A stretch of DNA of 64,000 nt from contig CAWBUQ010000022.1 in NCBI GenBank assembly GCA_963791995.1, positions 1 through 64,000 of the forward strand, given 5' to 3'. The notes under the pieces were generated by a model. That model saw only the letters and a list, made by a program, of their open reading frames with translations, was not told the origin of the DNA and ran no database searches. Positions 8,777 through 19,214 of this stretch are shown one piece after another (the first letter of the stretch is position 1; every line of letters begins with the position of its first letter). The translations under genes were made by a program, and so were the position numbers. The stretch is from Bog-473 sp963791995 (GTDB lineage: Bacteria; Actinomycetota; Acidimicrobiia; Acidimicrobiales; RAAP-2).

Positions 8777-9592
8777 ATGACCGTGCAAATGGAAAAGGAC
8801 AAGGCGGCGGCGGGGTTGCTGGCGGGGAAGGTGTGTGTCGTCTCGGGTGTCGGACCTGGCCTCGGGCGACAAGCGGCACGGGCATTGGCGGCGCACGGGG
8901 CCGACCTGGTGCTGGCGGCACGGCGGCAGTCGACCCTCGACGAGGTGGTCGCCGAGGTGACGGAGCTCGGCGCCCGTGCCATCACCGTGCCGACCGACAT
9001 CACCGACGCGGAGGCCTGCGCCCGCTTGATGGCGGCCGGAGCCGAGGAGTTCGGGGGCATCGACGTTCTCGTCAACAATGCGTTCCGCTTCGACGCCTTT
9101 CAGAGCTTCGAGGAAGTCGACCTGGCCATCTGGCGCAAGATCATGGACACGAACCTCTTCGGTTCGCTCCAGATGACTCGCGCCGCGCTGCCGTCCATGC
9201 GCGAGCGCGGCGGTGGATCGGTCGTGATGGTGGCGTCGATGGTGGCCCGCCAGCCGCAGCCGGTGCAGGGGGGATATGCGATCTCGAAGGGCGCGCTCCT
9301 GACCGCCACGCGGGTGCTGGCCTACGAGCTCGGTCCGTCCAGGGTCCGCGTCAACGCGGTGGTCCCGGGCTGGATGGCCGGGCCCTCGGTAGACATCTAC
9401 ATCGAAATGACCTCGACCGGGCGTGGCGTGCCGGCCCAGGTCGTGGTCGACGAGCTCAATGCACGGGTGCCGCTGGGGTGCATCCCGAGCGATCAGGACG
9501 TGGCCGGCGCCATCGTCTATCTGGCCTCGGACCTGTCGTCCGCCATGACCGGGCAGGCGCTCGACACCAACGGTGGCGAGATCTTCGCCTGA
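8777..9592 (+). CDS. Short-chain dehydrogenase/reductase (SDR)
   Basis: 271 residues of classical SDR. The dinucleotide-binding motif is GVGPGLGR (about 28-35), NNA is at about 99, and the active site is S (VMVASMVA) with YAISKGALL. The PGWMAGP loop follows the catalytic Lys. AARRQ after the second beta strand (no acidic residue, an Arg pair) suggests NADP preference. The substrate is unknown; a secondary alcohol or ketone is implied by the fold. It converges on the LCP gene with 3 bp between stops. Confidence 0.85.
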   Translation: MTVQMEKDKAAAGLLAGKVCVVSGVGPGLGRQAARALAAHGADLVLAARRQSTLDEVVAEVTELGARAITVPTDITDAEACARLMAAGAEEFGGIDVLVNNAFRFDAFQSFEEVDLAIWRKIMDTNLFGSLQMTRAALPSMRERGGGSVVMVASMVARQPQPVQGGYAISKGALLTATRVLAYELGPSRVRVNAVVPGWMAGPSVDIYIEMTSTGRGVPAQVVVDELNARVPLGCIPSDQDVAGAIVYLASDLSSAMTGQALDTNGGEIFA

Positions 9593-9595
9593 GCC

Positions 9596-11462
9596 TCAGG
9601 TTCCTTCGCCCCCACTGGGCGTGCACGAGCGGGGGTCCCAGGGAGCCAGCTTCTCCACGGTGGGCGTCGGCGGCTGGAATGCGCCGCTGTTGCCGGCGGT
9701 CCCGCTGTTCCCCGTGGTGCCGGTGCTCCCCGTCGATGGCGCGCTCGTCGTGGTGGACGCACCTGCACCGGGCTGGTGGCCCGCGGTGGTCGGCGTGGTC
9801 GGTGCCGGTGGCGGGTTCACGCTGAAGTCGGTGCCGGTGACCACTGTCACCTGCGACCCGGGCTTCACCTGTGTGGGGTCGTCGGCCATGATCACCGCTC
9901 CGGAGAAGGAGTCGGCCACCGCCTGCGCGGCCGCGAGGTTGGCCGAGGTCTTGGACGCGTAGTACACGACCGTCTCGGCCTCTTGGCCGACCGGCGGGCT
10001 GTCGCCGATGGTGCCGATGTGGAAACCGAGTGCCTGCAGGCTGGTGGCGGTGTCGGTCGCCTGATTGGTCGCGCCCGAGCCGTTGAGGACCGAGACGGTG
10101 ACCGTCGACGGTGCGGGGAGCGCGCCGCCCGAATAGGTGTCGGCGTTCGCGGGCAGATCCGAGGAACTGGTCGACCGCGGCCCGGTCCTCGGGCTCGGCG
10201 GGGAACTCGATGTCCCCGTAGCTGCCGCCTTCGTACGTGTAGCTGCCGAACTGGTCCACCGCGACGGGCAGGGTCAGCTGCGGGGCCGAGTTGACGTCGA
10301 CGTCGTGGTAGCCGAGGACCATGCTGATCATGTCGGTGGCCGAGAGGCCGGAGTCGACCGTCAGCTGCCCGACGACGCCCGCTACGAGTTGCTGGTCGGT
10401 GACGGGGTTGCTCAGCCCCTTCGCCTTGACGGCGGTGGCGAGGACCCGCAGGAACTCGTGGTCGCGCCGGATCCGGGCCAGGTCGCTCTGGTTCTCCTGG
10501 GGCCAGTAGGCCGGGTCGGAGGAGGTGACCCCCGGGGCCTTGTACTGGAGGTGGCGCGCCCGCACCACCTGGAGGGCCTGGGTCCCGTTCAGCGAGATGC
10601 ACCCCGTCGACTGGATGTTCAGTCCCGAGTAGGCGTCGTAGACAGGTTCGGGGAAGTACATCTTGATTCCACCCAGCGCGTTGACGACGTTGATGAAGCT
10701 GTCGAAGTTCAGCTCGACGAAGTGCTGGATGGGAATGCCGTAGTCCTCCTCGATCGCGGCGATCAGCTGGTCGGGCCCTTGGTAGAGCGCGGCGTCGATC
10801 TTGTTGGCGCCGTCGGAGCGGGCGTTGGGGACGAAGAGGTCCCGGGGGATGGAGAGGATGGACAGCGAGTTGTTCGCCGGGTTGAGGTGCAGGATCATCA
10901 CGACGTCACTGTTGACGCCGTCGACCCCTTGGGAGCACAGCCCATAGGCGGGGTTCTGCACCTTGAGCGCACAACGCGAGGTCGACCCGATCATGAGGAT
11001 GTTCTGCGTTCCGGCGTCGGCGCCCTTCACCGGCGCCGAGGTCAGGTTCTTGAGATCGATCCGGTGGATCTCGTGATTGAGGTACCAGCCATAACCGGCC
11101 GCGGCCCCGGTGATGAGCACGAGGACGAGGAAGATGGAGCCGCCGACCCAGGCCAGCGTGCGCCTGCGCGACCGGCGGCCGCGACCTGACGCCGCATGCG
11201 CCGGCCCCCGCCGTGCCGACTCGTCCCCCCTGGGCTTCTCGCCCCGAGCGGTGTGGCCGGCCTCGTCGATCTGGCGTCCGAGCTCGTGCAGCCCGCGCTC
11301 GACCGGGTTCTCGGCCGCAATCGCCATGTCCGCCGCTTCGTCGCTCGGGGAGCGAGCGCCGTCGGGCTCGACCGGTTCTTCGGCAGCGCCCGCTTCGATC
11401 TGACGTCCAAGGTCGTGCAAGCCCTTTTGGACGGGGTCGTGCTCGGGATCGAGAGGACTCAT
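9596..11462 (-). CDS. LytR-CpsA-Psr (LCP) phosphotransferase with LytR_C domain; one frameshift
   Basis: Read through one frameshift near 10160 it gives about 620 residues. A charged cytoplasmic region (1-100) contains two similar copies of GLHELGRQI. One transmembrane helix (WVGGSIFLVLVLITGAAAG) precedes the LCP domain: DVVMILHLNP, then SIPRDLFVP (Arg binding polyprenyl pyrophosphate), FDSFINVVNALGGI, and RARHLQYKA. After the shift the frame gives DTYSGGALPAPSTVTVSVLN and VTVVTGTDF, a LytR_C domain, then a Pro/Thr/Gly-rich tail. LCP enzymes attach wall polymers to peptidoglycan at the outer membrane face. The downstream domain is well preserved, so the shift is probably an assembly error. 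Confidence 0.8.
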
Positions 11463-11688
11463 GGCGCAGTGGTGTTCTTGACGTGCGACCTCGTGTTCAG
11501 GTCGTCGCCCATGCCCCCGAGGTGGCTCCGGTTTGGGCGGCCGGAACGGCTGGTCAGCCTAGTGACTGCCGATCGGGCAGAGGGGTCATCGACCCGGCGG
11601 CGCGCGTCCCTCCGCCGGACCCCTGCCGCACTGCAATACCCGATGCAGCAGCCGATCGTGCAGGCCGGTGCCATGATGCACGACGTTC

Positions 11689-12210
11689 ATGAGCGCGCGG
11701 AGTGCAGGCTTGCTGCTGTACCGCCTGAGCGATGGCGGCATGCTCGAGGTGCTCGTCGCCCACCCTGGCGGTCCGTTCTGGGCGCGCAAGGACGACGGGG
11801 CGTGGTCGGTGCCCAAGGGCGAGTACGCCGAGGGTGAGGACGCGCTCGCCGCGGCGTTCCGCGAATTCGCCGAGGAGACCGGCCTGCCCGTACCCGGATC
11901 GTCCGCGGCCGGTGTCCTCTTTCTCGGAGAGGTCCGACAGGCCGGCGGCAAGGTGGTCAGCGTGTGGGCGCTCGAGGGCGATCTCGACGTGCGAGAGGCC
12001 ACGAGCAACACCTTCGAGATGGAATGGCCCCGGGGGTCGGGGAAGGTCCAGGCGTTCCCCGAGGTCGATCGCGTCGAGTGGATGGACCTGCCGCGGGCCC
12101 AGACCAAACTGCTCAAGGGTCAGGTCCCCTTTCTCGACTCCCTGCTGACCGCACTGGCGGCTCGTGGCGTGGGTGGCGTCGGTGGCCCGGACCCTGGCCG
12201 GGAGCCGTAG
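11689..12210 (+). CDS. Nudix hydrolase
   Basis: 173 residues. The Nudix box is complete: GEYAEGE, then seven residues, then REFAEETGL, which gives the two Glu pairs that bind Mg2+. The N-terminal AGLLLYRL and the WSVPKGE approach strand are typical of the DIADENOSINE/NTP-type Nudix proteins. Tail residues VEWMDLPRA and the LLKGQ helix resemble a group that cleaves diadenosine polyphosphates or NTPs, but the substrate cannot be fixed from sequence. GTG or ATG start near 11689. It is divergent from the LCP gene by about 226 bp, a gap without other signals. Confidence 0.85.
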   Translation: MSARSAGLLLYRLSDGGMLEVLVAHPGGPFWARKDDGAWSVPKGEYAEGEDALAAAFREFAEETGLPVPGSSAAGVLFLGEVRQAGGKVVSVWALEGDLDVREATSNTFEMEWPRGSGKVQAFPEVDRVEWMDLPRAQTKLLKGQVPFLDSLLTALAARGVGGVGGPDPGREP

Positions 12211-12377
12211 CCCCCTCCAGCCGCCCGGATGCCCGCTACGCACGAAATCGGCGGGGACCAGGTCCATCGTGCAGCCAAAACCGGCGGAATTAGTACTTTC
12301 GGCCGATAAGTGCACGCCCCGTGTCGCGCCGATGATCAGAGGTGGGGAAGCGGTACCGAGCAGGAGCGGGAGGCGGC

Positions 12378-14064
12378 ATGGACGAGCACGGCGAGCGGGC
12401 ACGGTCCCGCCGGCGTGGGTACTTCGTCCGGGCCTTCATCTTCATCGGCCTCGCCGCGGTGGCCGAGGCGAGTGCCGTGCTGCCACCGGGCCCGAGCAAT
12501 CTCGGTCTCTATTGGGCCAGCCTGGTGGTGTTCGCCCTGTGCGTGCTCTCGGTCCTCATGCCCTGGGAGCGCCTGCCGCGCTGGGCCATCCTGATCCCCA
12601 CCGCTGCCTACCTGGTCTCGGTGGGCCTGTTGCTGGTCTCCGGTGGCACCAACCCGACGGTGCAGAGCAGTGCGGGTGGCCTCTCGGTGCTGGTCCTCCT
12701 CCCGGTGCTCGCGATGGCGCTGTACTTCCCGGGCTCGTACTCGGTCTTCGCCGTCGTGGCGGCCACCGCCACGCTCAGCGTGGTGGGCATCGCGGATGCA
12801 GAGCAGCGAGGCGACCAACCTCCGGCGCCTGATCCTGTGGGCCGGCGTCACCATCGTGGTCTCGGTCACCATCCACCATCTGCGCGACAGTCTCGAGGGC
12901 GAAGTCAAGGACTCCGCCGAGCTGGCCCGTCTCGGGCGGCTCATGAACGGCGCGACCCAGTCGCTGACCTCTTTGCGAGATCCGAAGGACGTCATCGCCG
13001 AGGGCACCAACGTGATGGCGCAGTTGGCCGCCCCCGACATCCGGTCCGCCTCGTACCTCAAGGTCAACGACGGCGCCGTCACCCAGGAAGCGGTTGTCGA
13101 TCAGGCCGGTTCGGCTCCTGACAGCTACCTCTTGCGCGACGACCCCTTGCTGAGCGAGGTCCTCGACACGGGCTGTCCCGTCATGGCGAAGGTCGACTTG
13201 GGCACCACGGGACCGACGCTGCGCGCCCTCGTCGGCGAGGGCGGGACGACCCACGCCCTGCTCGTCCCGGTCCGGGTGGACGGCGCGATCCATGGCGTCT
13301 TCCGGATCGAGAGCGGTCGCCCCTGCTCGGACGAGGTGGTGGCGCGCGCCCACGCATTGGGGAACGTGGTCGAGCTCGCCCTCGGCAACGCCATCGCGCA
13401 CCAGGAGCTCGAGACGCAGGCCAACTCGGATCACCTGACCGGCTTGGCGAACCGTCGCGGGCTCGCGCTCTACCTGCATGGCGAGCACCGCCCCCGCGTC
13501 ATGAGCATCCTCGTGATGGACATCGACGATCTCAAGGCCATCAACGACGCCCACGGCCATGACGTCGGCGACCTCGTGCTGGTGGCGGTCGCCCGCGCCT
13601 CGTCAGGAGTCCTGCGCAACGGCGACGTTCTGGCGCGTACCGGGGGTGACGAGTTCGTCGCCGTCGTGTCCGGCGCCGACGAGACCGACGCGCAGCGCGT
13701 GGCCGACCGGATCGACGCCGCCGTCTCGCGCCTGACGGTGGTCGGCGTGCGCCCCTCGGTCAGCATCGGGTTCGCGTCCTGCGCGGCCCACACCGACGTC
13801 GACCACATCATGCAGCGGGCGGATCAGTCGATGTACGAGAGCAAACGGGTCAGGCGCGGGAACGAAGGTGATCGCTCGCAGCCCGGCGGGCGAGCCCGCC
13901 GCGCTGTCCAATCCCTGAGCCACGCGTGGCCGCTCGGTGCGCCGCTCCGTCTGCGTGCCTCGCCTAGCTCCACTCGAAGTAGCGCCGGTACCGCTCCTTG
14001 CCTTCAGGCCGCTTCGGCCGGTCCCCGAATGCGTCGCCTCGGTGTTCTTGGAGCCAGGCTGTGA
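12378..14064 (+). CDS. Membrane diguanylate cyclase (GAF-like + GGDEF); frameshifted
   Basis: Starts ATG at 12378 with GGGAGG upstream. About six hydrophobic helices (residues 15-160) lead through a frameshift near 12796 into LILWAGVTIVVSV, a helix, and a GAF-like sensor (about 200-350). The GGDEF domain follows: DHLTGLANRRGL, MDIDDLKAINDAHGHD, and GGDEF in ARTGGDEFVAVV. RNGD sits exactly five residues before GGDEF, so the inhibitory c-di-GMP I-site is present. It should make c-di-GMP from GTP. As sequenced the frame runs to 14064, overlapping the opposite gene. A second shift near 13850 would end it at 13918 (TGA) and remove the overlap. Confidence 0.8.
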
Positions 14065-14284
14065 GCTCGTCCGCGTCGCGGAACACCAGCTCACGGTCCG
14101 TCGCCATGATGTAGAGATGGATCGCGCCGTTTTCGGCGGCGACGGAGAACTCGATCTCACCACCCGAGACGAAGCACCACAGCGGCGTCGCGCCGGGCGT
14201 CGAGCGCGGCTCGAGCCGCCAGCCCGGCCGGCCTTCGAGGAGCTCGACGAGTTCCTTGCGTGCTTCGCTGGCACGACGGCCCAT
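13964..14284 (-). CDS. Hypothetical protein, 106 residues
   Basis: A compact alpha/beta protein: a basic N-terminal helix (MGRRASEARKELVELLEG), then beta-rich GGEIEFSVAAE, HLYIMATDRELVF, and a helix DADELTAWLQEH, ending RYRRYFEWS. I do not recognise the family. The codon bias is like its neighbours and the start ATG is clear. Its 3' end overlaps the formal end of the GGDEF frame by about 100 bp, which suggests that frame really stops earlier. Confidence 0.55.
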   Translation of the reverse strand: MGRRASEARKELVELLEGRPGWRLEPRSTPGATPLWCFVSGGEIEFSVAAENGAIHLYIMATDRELVFRDADELTAWLQEHRGDAFGDRPKRPEGKERYRRYFEWS

Positions 14285-14415
14285 GTGATCGGCTCCTGAA
14301 GTTGGCGTTTCGCTCGTGTGGCCCGGGCGCCGTCGAGTGTAGAGCGCGCCGAACGCGGCGGTATTTCTGGGGACTCGGTGTTCGGAATTGCCGATGCGTC
14401 GAACGATGATGGGGT

Positions 14416-14940
14416 GTGGGCAGTCTTGAAGAGCAGCCCCTCGAGGCCGATCCGGTGGTCGCCATCTACCGACGAGCGTTGCCCCAGGTCTACGGCTATC
14501 TCCTGCCCCGCTGCGGCAGCACCGCGGTGGCTGAGGATCTGACGGCCGAGACGTTCATGGCGGCAGTCAGTGCGAGCCGGCAAGGTACCGAGACAGAGGT
14601 GAACGTGGCCTGGCTGGTCGGCGTCGCCCGTCACAAGCTGGTTGACCACTGGCGACGTGTCGCACGGGACCAACGCAACCTGGTTGTGGCGGGGCACATG
14701 GCCGACGACGTCGACGACCCCTGGGAGGAACACCTCGACACGGCCATGGTGCACGCCGCCCTGGCCCGCTTGTCGGCGCACCAGCGGGCGGCGTTGACCC
14801 TGCGCTATCTCGACGGATTCCCCGTGGCAGCTGTGGCCGAGCAGATCGATCGCAGCGTGCACGCCACCGAGACACTCTTGGCTCGGGCGCGAGCCGCGCT
14901 GCGTCGCATCTACCGGGAGGAGATGACCGATGACAACTGA
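14416..14940 (+). CDS. ECF-type RNA polymerase sigma factor
   Basis: 174 residues from GTG at 14416. Region 2 reads IYRRALPQVYGYLLPRCG then AEDLTAETFMAAV. A polar linker follows, and region 4 reads LARLSAHQRAALTLRYLDGF with HTH AEQIDRSVHATETLLARAR. This is the minimal sigma-2/sigma-4 layout of extracytoplasmic function factors. No classical anti-sigma gene follows. Instead the stop overlaps by 11 bp the start of a VOC-domain protein, so the two are translationally coupled. Confidence 0.85.
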   Translation: MGSLEEQPLEADPVVAIYRRALPQVYGYLLPRCGSTAVAEDLTAETFMAAVSASRQGTETEVNVAWLVGVARHKLVDHWRRVARDQRNLVVAGHMADDVDDPWEEHLDTAMVHAALARLSAHQRAALTLRYLDGFPVAAVAEQIDRSVHATETLLARARAALRRIYREEMTDDN

Positions 14941-15478
14941 TCCTCTCGACCAACTCCGCCTTCCGCTCGTACCGGTCGAACCCAGGCCCGAGTTCGCCGA
15001 TGCACTGCTCCGCCGCATCGAGAACCGCCGACAGTCGCCTGCCACTTCGGGTGCCTCGGCCACGCTCCGGTACTTCGTCGAGGACCTCAGTGAAGCAGTC
15101 GCGTTCTACTGCCTCCTGCTCGACTTCGAGCAGGAGCTTCGCCCCTCTCCGACGTTCGCCATGCTCTACCGGGGCGACCTCCGTCTCCTCCTCAGCGTGC
15201 CGGGAAGCGCGCATGCCCTGGCGGACGGCACGTTGCCCGAGCCGGGCGGATGGAACCGCATGGCGCTCGAGGTCGAGGACCTTGCGGGCACGCTGAGAAC
15301 GCTGCTCGAACACCAGGCACGTTTGCGGACCGACATCGTCGCCGGCGTCGGGGTCCGCCACGTCCTGCTCGAAGACCCTTCGGGCAATCTCGTCGAGCTG
15401 TTCGAGCAGGCGGCGGGCTACCACGAGCGACCGCGAGACCCCTCCAGACAACCAACCGGAGAAGGAGAGCGTTCATGA
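14930..15478 (+). CDS. VOC (glyoxalase-like) protein with short sigma-associated N-terminus
   Basis: 182 residues. The first 33 residues (DPLDQLRLPLVPVEPRPEFA then ADALLRRIENR) are a proline-rich stretch plus an amphipathic helix that I have seen at the start of VOC proteins encoded beside actinobacterial sigma factors. The remainder is one VOC half-barrel with ATLRYFVEDLSEAVAFY and VLLEDPSGNLVELFEQ; the final Glu is in a usual metal-ligand position. Its start overlaps the sigma gene and its stop overlaps the next start (ATGA), so three genes form one operon. It may act as the sensor or anti-sigma partner; this is inference. Confidence 0.7.
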   Translation: MTTDPLDQLRLPLVPVEPRPEFADALLRRIENRRQSPATSGASATLRYFVEDLSEAVAFYCLLLDFEQELRPSPTFAMLYRGDLRLLLSVPGSAHALADGTLPEPGGWNRMALEVEDLAGTLRTLLEHQARLRTDIVAGVGVRHVLLEDPSGNLVELFEQAAGYHERPRDPSRQPTGEGERS

Positions 15479-15888
15479 GCACCGTCAGCGTCCGCTACAT
15501 CGTCGACGACCTCGATGTGTCCATACCCTTCTATTGCCAGCACCTGGGCTTCCACGAAGAGATGCACCCCGATCCGGCCTTTGCCATGTTGTCCCGTGGG
15601 GACTTGCGCCTCGTGCTGGTGTCGCCCATCGGGCCCGATCACCGAGGCGGGGGTTCGAGGCCGATGCCCGACGGTACGAAGCAAGAGCCCGGAGGGTGGA
15701 ACCGGTTCATGCTCGAGGTCTCCGACCTCGCCGGTACCGTCGAGATCCTGCGCGCGGAAGGAGTGCGCTTCCGCAACGAGATCGTGACCGGCGTCGGTGG
15801 CAAGCAGATCATGGTCGAAGATCCTTCGGGCAACCCGATCGAACTCTTCGAGCCGATCAGGCCAGAGGCACGGTTGTCTGCGACCTGA
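15475..15888 (+). CDS. VOC family (glyoxalase/bleomycin-resistance-like) protein
   Basis: 137 residues, a single VOC module: VRYIVDDLDVSIPFYCQHLG at the start, GGWNRFMLEVSDL in the centre and IMVEDPSGNPIELFEP at the end. It is clearly a paralogue of the VOC domain encoded just upstream (same FAMLxRGDLRL segment), so it arose by tandem duplication. A GAAGGAGAG ribosome site lies 5-6 bases before the ATG, and the ATG overlaps the previous stop. The ligand or substrate is unknown. Confidence 0.8.
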   Translation: MSTVSVRYIVDDLDVSIPFYCQHLGFHEEMHPDPAFAMLSRGDLRLVLVSPIGPDHRGGGSRPMPDGTKQEPGGWNRFMLEVSDLAGTVEILRAEGVRFRNEIVTGVGGKQIMVEDPSGNPIELFEPIRPEARLSAT

Positions 15889-16227
15889 CGACCAGTCGCC
15901 GCTCGTCGCTCCAGGGCGTTGCGGAATCGCGCCACACGCTGCAGAGGACCTCAGAGCGCTACTGGGCGGCCGTCTCCGAGAAACTGATCGCACCGTTGTT
16001 ACCCCCGGGGCCGCAAAACGCACGGTTCAGAATGGATCAGGCCGGCCGCCAGGGCCGGGCTGCATGCCCTCCAAACGGCTAGAAGCGGAGGATCCGTTCG
16101 CCCGAGGAACCGGAAGCTTCGGGCTTAGGCCGCAGCCCACGGATCGCCCGAGCGTCCTCGGGTTGGGCAGCCCTTCAGGGGGTTCCAGTTGACCTTCGGA
16201 TATGCAGAAAGAGCCAGCCAGGTCAGG
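15889..16227. other. Intergenic stretch, no gene seen
   Basis: Lies between the convergent VOC operon and the membrane glycosyltransferase gene. Frames on both strands lack recognisable motifs. A 9-bp gggcagccc at about 16165 also occurs in the tRNA-Pro 3' end, but this is too short to call an attachment site. Confidence 0.4.
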
Positions 16228-17524
16228 TCAGGCCTGGTCGGTATTCGACTGGAGGCCCAGCACCCTGCGATTGAAGGCTCGTTGGAAGGGCGGCAGGAAG
16301 GTAACACCGGCGAACGCCGCCGGCACCAAGAGCAGATCGGCCGGTAGCCAGTACGCGCGGCTCGGGGCTATCCACCACGATGAGCAGCAGCGCGAACACC
16401 GGGAACACGCCCATGGCGATAGCGTCCCAGCGCCGGTCGCCCTTCCACCAGTTCCAGCCGGCGATGAGGGCCAGTACGTACTCGGCTGCCAGCACCAACG
16501 ACCACGCCAGGCGAGCCAGAAGCATGAGACCCCTGTCGTATCGGGGGCCGTAGACGGGCGTGATAAAGGGATACTCGATGCCAGCCTTGATCTTGTCCTT
16601 CACGAACGTGGCGAAATGGTGCTCGAGGAATTGCTCGTCATACGTGATGACCGCGTGCTGGTAGGCGTTGCGCACCGAGGGGGGGACGACCCGCTGGTTC
16701 AGCGCCTCACCCTCGCGGTAGAGCGGTGAACCTTCGTTGTCGTTGACCGCCACCACGTAGGCCTCGTCGGCCTCGATGGAGTCGGTGTACTCGAGTCGAT
16801 GGACCGTGACGTCGTTGCGCGCTACCCAGGCCGCTGGGCCGACGAGGAAGGAAGCTACCAACAGTGCGGTGAGCCAGAAGCCCAACCGGAGGTGACGCCC
16901 GGCAAGGATCGCCGCGATCGCTGCGAAGACCAGCAACTCCTCGCGGGTGAGGGCGGCCAGCCACGCCAGCAGGCTCCCCCCTATGAAGAGCCAAAGCCGC
17001 CGCCGGGGCGGTTTGAGTAGGACCACGTACACCAGGGCCAGCACCGCAGGGACAGAGAGATTCTCCGCCGCCAGATCGCCTGCGAACGAAGCGGTGGCGA
17101 TGAACAGCGCCGCCACGGTCGTGGCGGCGAGGGCCAGCACCTCGCGCAGGAGGAGCGCCCGGGCGATCAGGTAGACGAGCAAGGTGGCCACGGAGCCGAG
17201 AAGGGCGTTGAGGACGATGGCCGACCAGTGGGAGTCGTGGATAACGAACGCCGCGGCCAAGAAGGCCGGGTAGGCCGGCCACCGGCTGTCCGAGGCCAGG
17301 TATGGCGGGTAGGAGTCGACCGAGTAGCCGTGCCCGTGTGCCAGGTTCTCCGCCAAGGCCAGGTATTGCTGCGAGTCGCCGACGAAGTCGTGGATGTAGT
17401 AGCCGAGGATCAGCCGGTAGACGAAGGCAGCGACGATGATGATGGCCAGGGCCAGCCATGGGGTGGGACGGAACGGTGCCGGCCCACGCACGGGCGAGGT
17501 GATCTCTTCGAGGCGCTCGGTCAC
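16228..17524 (-). CDS. Multi-pass membrane glycosyltransferase (GT-C/PMT-like); one frameshift
   Basis: About 432 residues, with roughly nine hydrophobic helices. After the first helix (WLALAIIIVAAFVYRLILG) comes HDFVGDSQQYLALAENLAHG. The acidic/polar first loop followed by AENL and a tyrosine-rich stretch (YPPYLAS) is typical of polyprenyl-phosphate-dependent GT-C enzymes. TREELL lies in a later loop. One extra base near 16349 shifts the last 40 residues; the other frame gives WLPADLLLVPAAFAG and ends at 16228. Likely role is sugar transfer on the outer membrane face. The acceptor is unknown. It is co-directional with the DUF2142-like gene 179 bp upstream. Confidence 0.7.
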
Positions 17525-17702
17525 GACGCGGCCCTCCCTCGTTCACCACCCAGCGCGTGAACGCCCGGAGTATACAAAGGGCACTAGGCGGGCCCGAGAC
17601 CCGGCGAGGCCTGCGGCACGCATGCCTTCGCTCGCCTTGCCCGCAAACCCGGACGATGGCATGGCGGATCACGATCCTCGAATCGCAGGGCAACAACCAC
17701 AA

Positions 17703-19214
17703 CTAGACAGCGATCGACTCGGATTCTTGTGATCGAGGGGTTCCCTGCGGATCGAGAAATCCCGCAATGGCCAAGGTGCCGAGACCGACCAATGCCAAGA
17801 GGGTTGTGAACCACCACCCCCCGGGCGGTGACCATTTCGCGTCAAACAGAAAGAGGATTGATCCCCGCTCTCCGACTGCGTACCTCTGCGCATTTCCGTA
17901 GAGGGCGGCTGCATTGACGATGATCATCAGAGCAATACAGAGCCGAGGGAGTGCCGAGCGCCGAGATCCCGGGCCAGTGCCGCCGCCTCCGAGAGCATGC
18001 CGCTGTGCCCTGACCGCCCTGTCATCGTCCCTTGGTCGTGCCGCTACGGCGAGGAGTCCGAGAGGAGCCACGATGGCCAAGGAGTATCGAGCTTGGAACA
18101 CAAATCCCCCTGCAATCTCTGACACTGTCACAGCCAGGGTGATCAGACCTGCCACCGCAACGATGGCAAGGTATTTCCACCGAGCCAACCGGCTCATCCT
18201 GATCAGCGCCGATCCGATGAGAATGATCGCTGCCACAGACCCCAGGAGCCACAGGTGTGCGGCGGTATTGACATCGATCCAACCAAAGAGGCTGAAATAG
18301 CCCCGAACATCCCCCTTCGCCTCGCGTAATGCCACAGACAAATAGTGGCTGTATGAAGTTGTAGGTGAGGCATTCGGTGCACGCATGAACGCGGCACTCC
18401 ACACAACATTCGCAATGGCTGCCAACGCAACCAGGCCAATGGCTATTGGAACTCTTCGGAGTTGGTCCCACCACCACGACCAAGGGCGTGTCAGGAGAAT
18501 GACGGCCACGAGGTCAAAGACGAGGAAAAGAGGTCCTAAAGACTTGGCACTGGCTAGCGCGACGCCAGAAATCGTCCAGACGAGCCATAGCCAATGCGTT
18601 GGTGGTCGTCGCGAAAACTCAAGGCTGAGAGAGACCAGACAAATGGATGCCGCGACCTCAATCCCGTTTGTAGCGGCGGAACTGGCCACGAAAAAAGTCA
18701 ATGGTCCGGCGGCGAGGAACCACGCTGCCCGCGACGAAGCCGATGTGCAGCTCACGGCGAATGCGATTAAAAGGAAGAGCGCGCAAAACAGCGCAGAGAC
18801 AACGCGCTCAGCGTAAATCGCATTCGGAACACTTCCCGCCAACAGCGCGGCAGCACCCAACGGCACGTAGAACAGGGGGTAGTAGGTGCCGACATAGCTT
18901 GTTTCGGTGGTCGCTCCTAGTCGGTAGACAGGTCTGCACGATGCAGGGGTGAGTGCCTTGAATGCAAAGCACGCCGAAGCGTCGACCACGGCTAAATCCG
19001 TCGGGAGTGTGAAAGAGCGGGTATTGGCCGTCTCGATGTTGTGGACTCTCGGAGAAGGGACTGGCTTCCCAGTCCATTGACCTTCAGCCGCCGAGACGGC
19101 CCGAATGAGATGCGCAGCCTCGTCCGGCCCCGACATCGGCGGCGAACTCAAGATCCAGGCTGCCAAGACCGCACAGATCCCGACGCCAGCCAGAAATATC
19201 GATCGAGTTCGCAT
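17703..19214 (-). CDS. DUF2142-like polytopic membrane protein
   Basis: 503 residues with about eleven hydrophobic segments. The N-terminus has a helix then SSPPMSGPDEAAHLIRA, and a YYPLFYVPLGAA loop: the GPDE.AH signature of DUF2142 proteins, which occur in cell-surface polysaccharide loci and resemble GT-C glycosyltransferases. A cytoplasmic loop (ARPRDDDRAVRAQRHALGGG) precedes the last helices. Its codon use is visibly less GC-rich than neighbouring genes. Together with the tyrosine-integrase relic just upstream and tRNA-Pro, this points to acquisition by transfer. Confidence 0.7.
   Translation of the reverse strand: MRTRSIFLAGVGICAVLAAWILSSPPMSGPDEAAHLIRAVSAAEGQWTGKPVPSPRVHNIETANTRSFTLPTDLAVVDASACFAFKALTPASCRPVYRLGATTETSYVGTYYPLFYVPLGAAALLAGSVPNAIYAERVVSALFCALFLLIAFAVSCTSASSRAAWFLAAGPLTFFVASSAATNGIEVAASICLVSLSLEFSRRPPTHWLWLVWTISGVALASAKSLGPLFLVFDLVAVILLTRPWSWWWDQLRRVPIAIGLVALAAIANVVWSAAFMRAPNASPTTSYSHYLSVALREAKGDVRGYFSLFGWIDVNTAAHLWLLGSVAAIILIGSALIRMSRLARWKYLAIVAVAGLITLAVTVSEIAGGFVFQARYSLAIVAPLGLLAVAARPRDDDRAVRAQRHALGGGGTGPGSRRSALPRLCIALMIIVNAAALYGNAQRYAVGERGSILFLFDAKWSPPGGWWFTTLLALVGLGTLAIAGFLDPQGTPRSQESESIAV

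Noticed and set aside
16160..16180. Second attachment site for the tRNA-Pro island
   Set aside because: Only 9 bases (gggcagccc) match the tRNA-Pro end, which is expected by chance in such GC-rich DNA.
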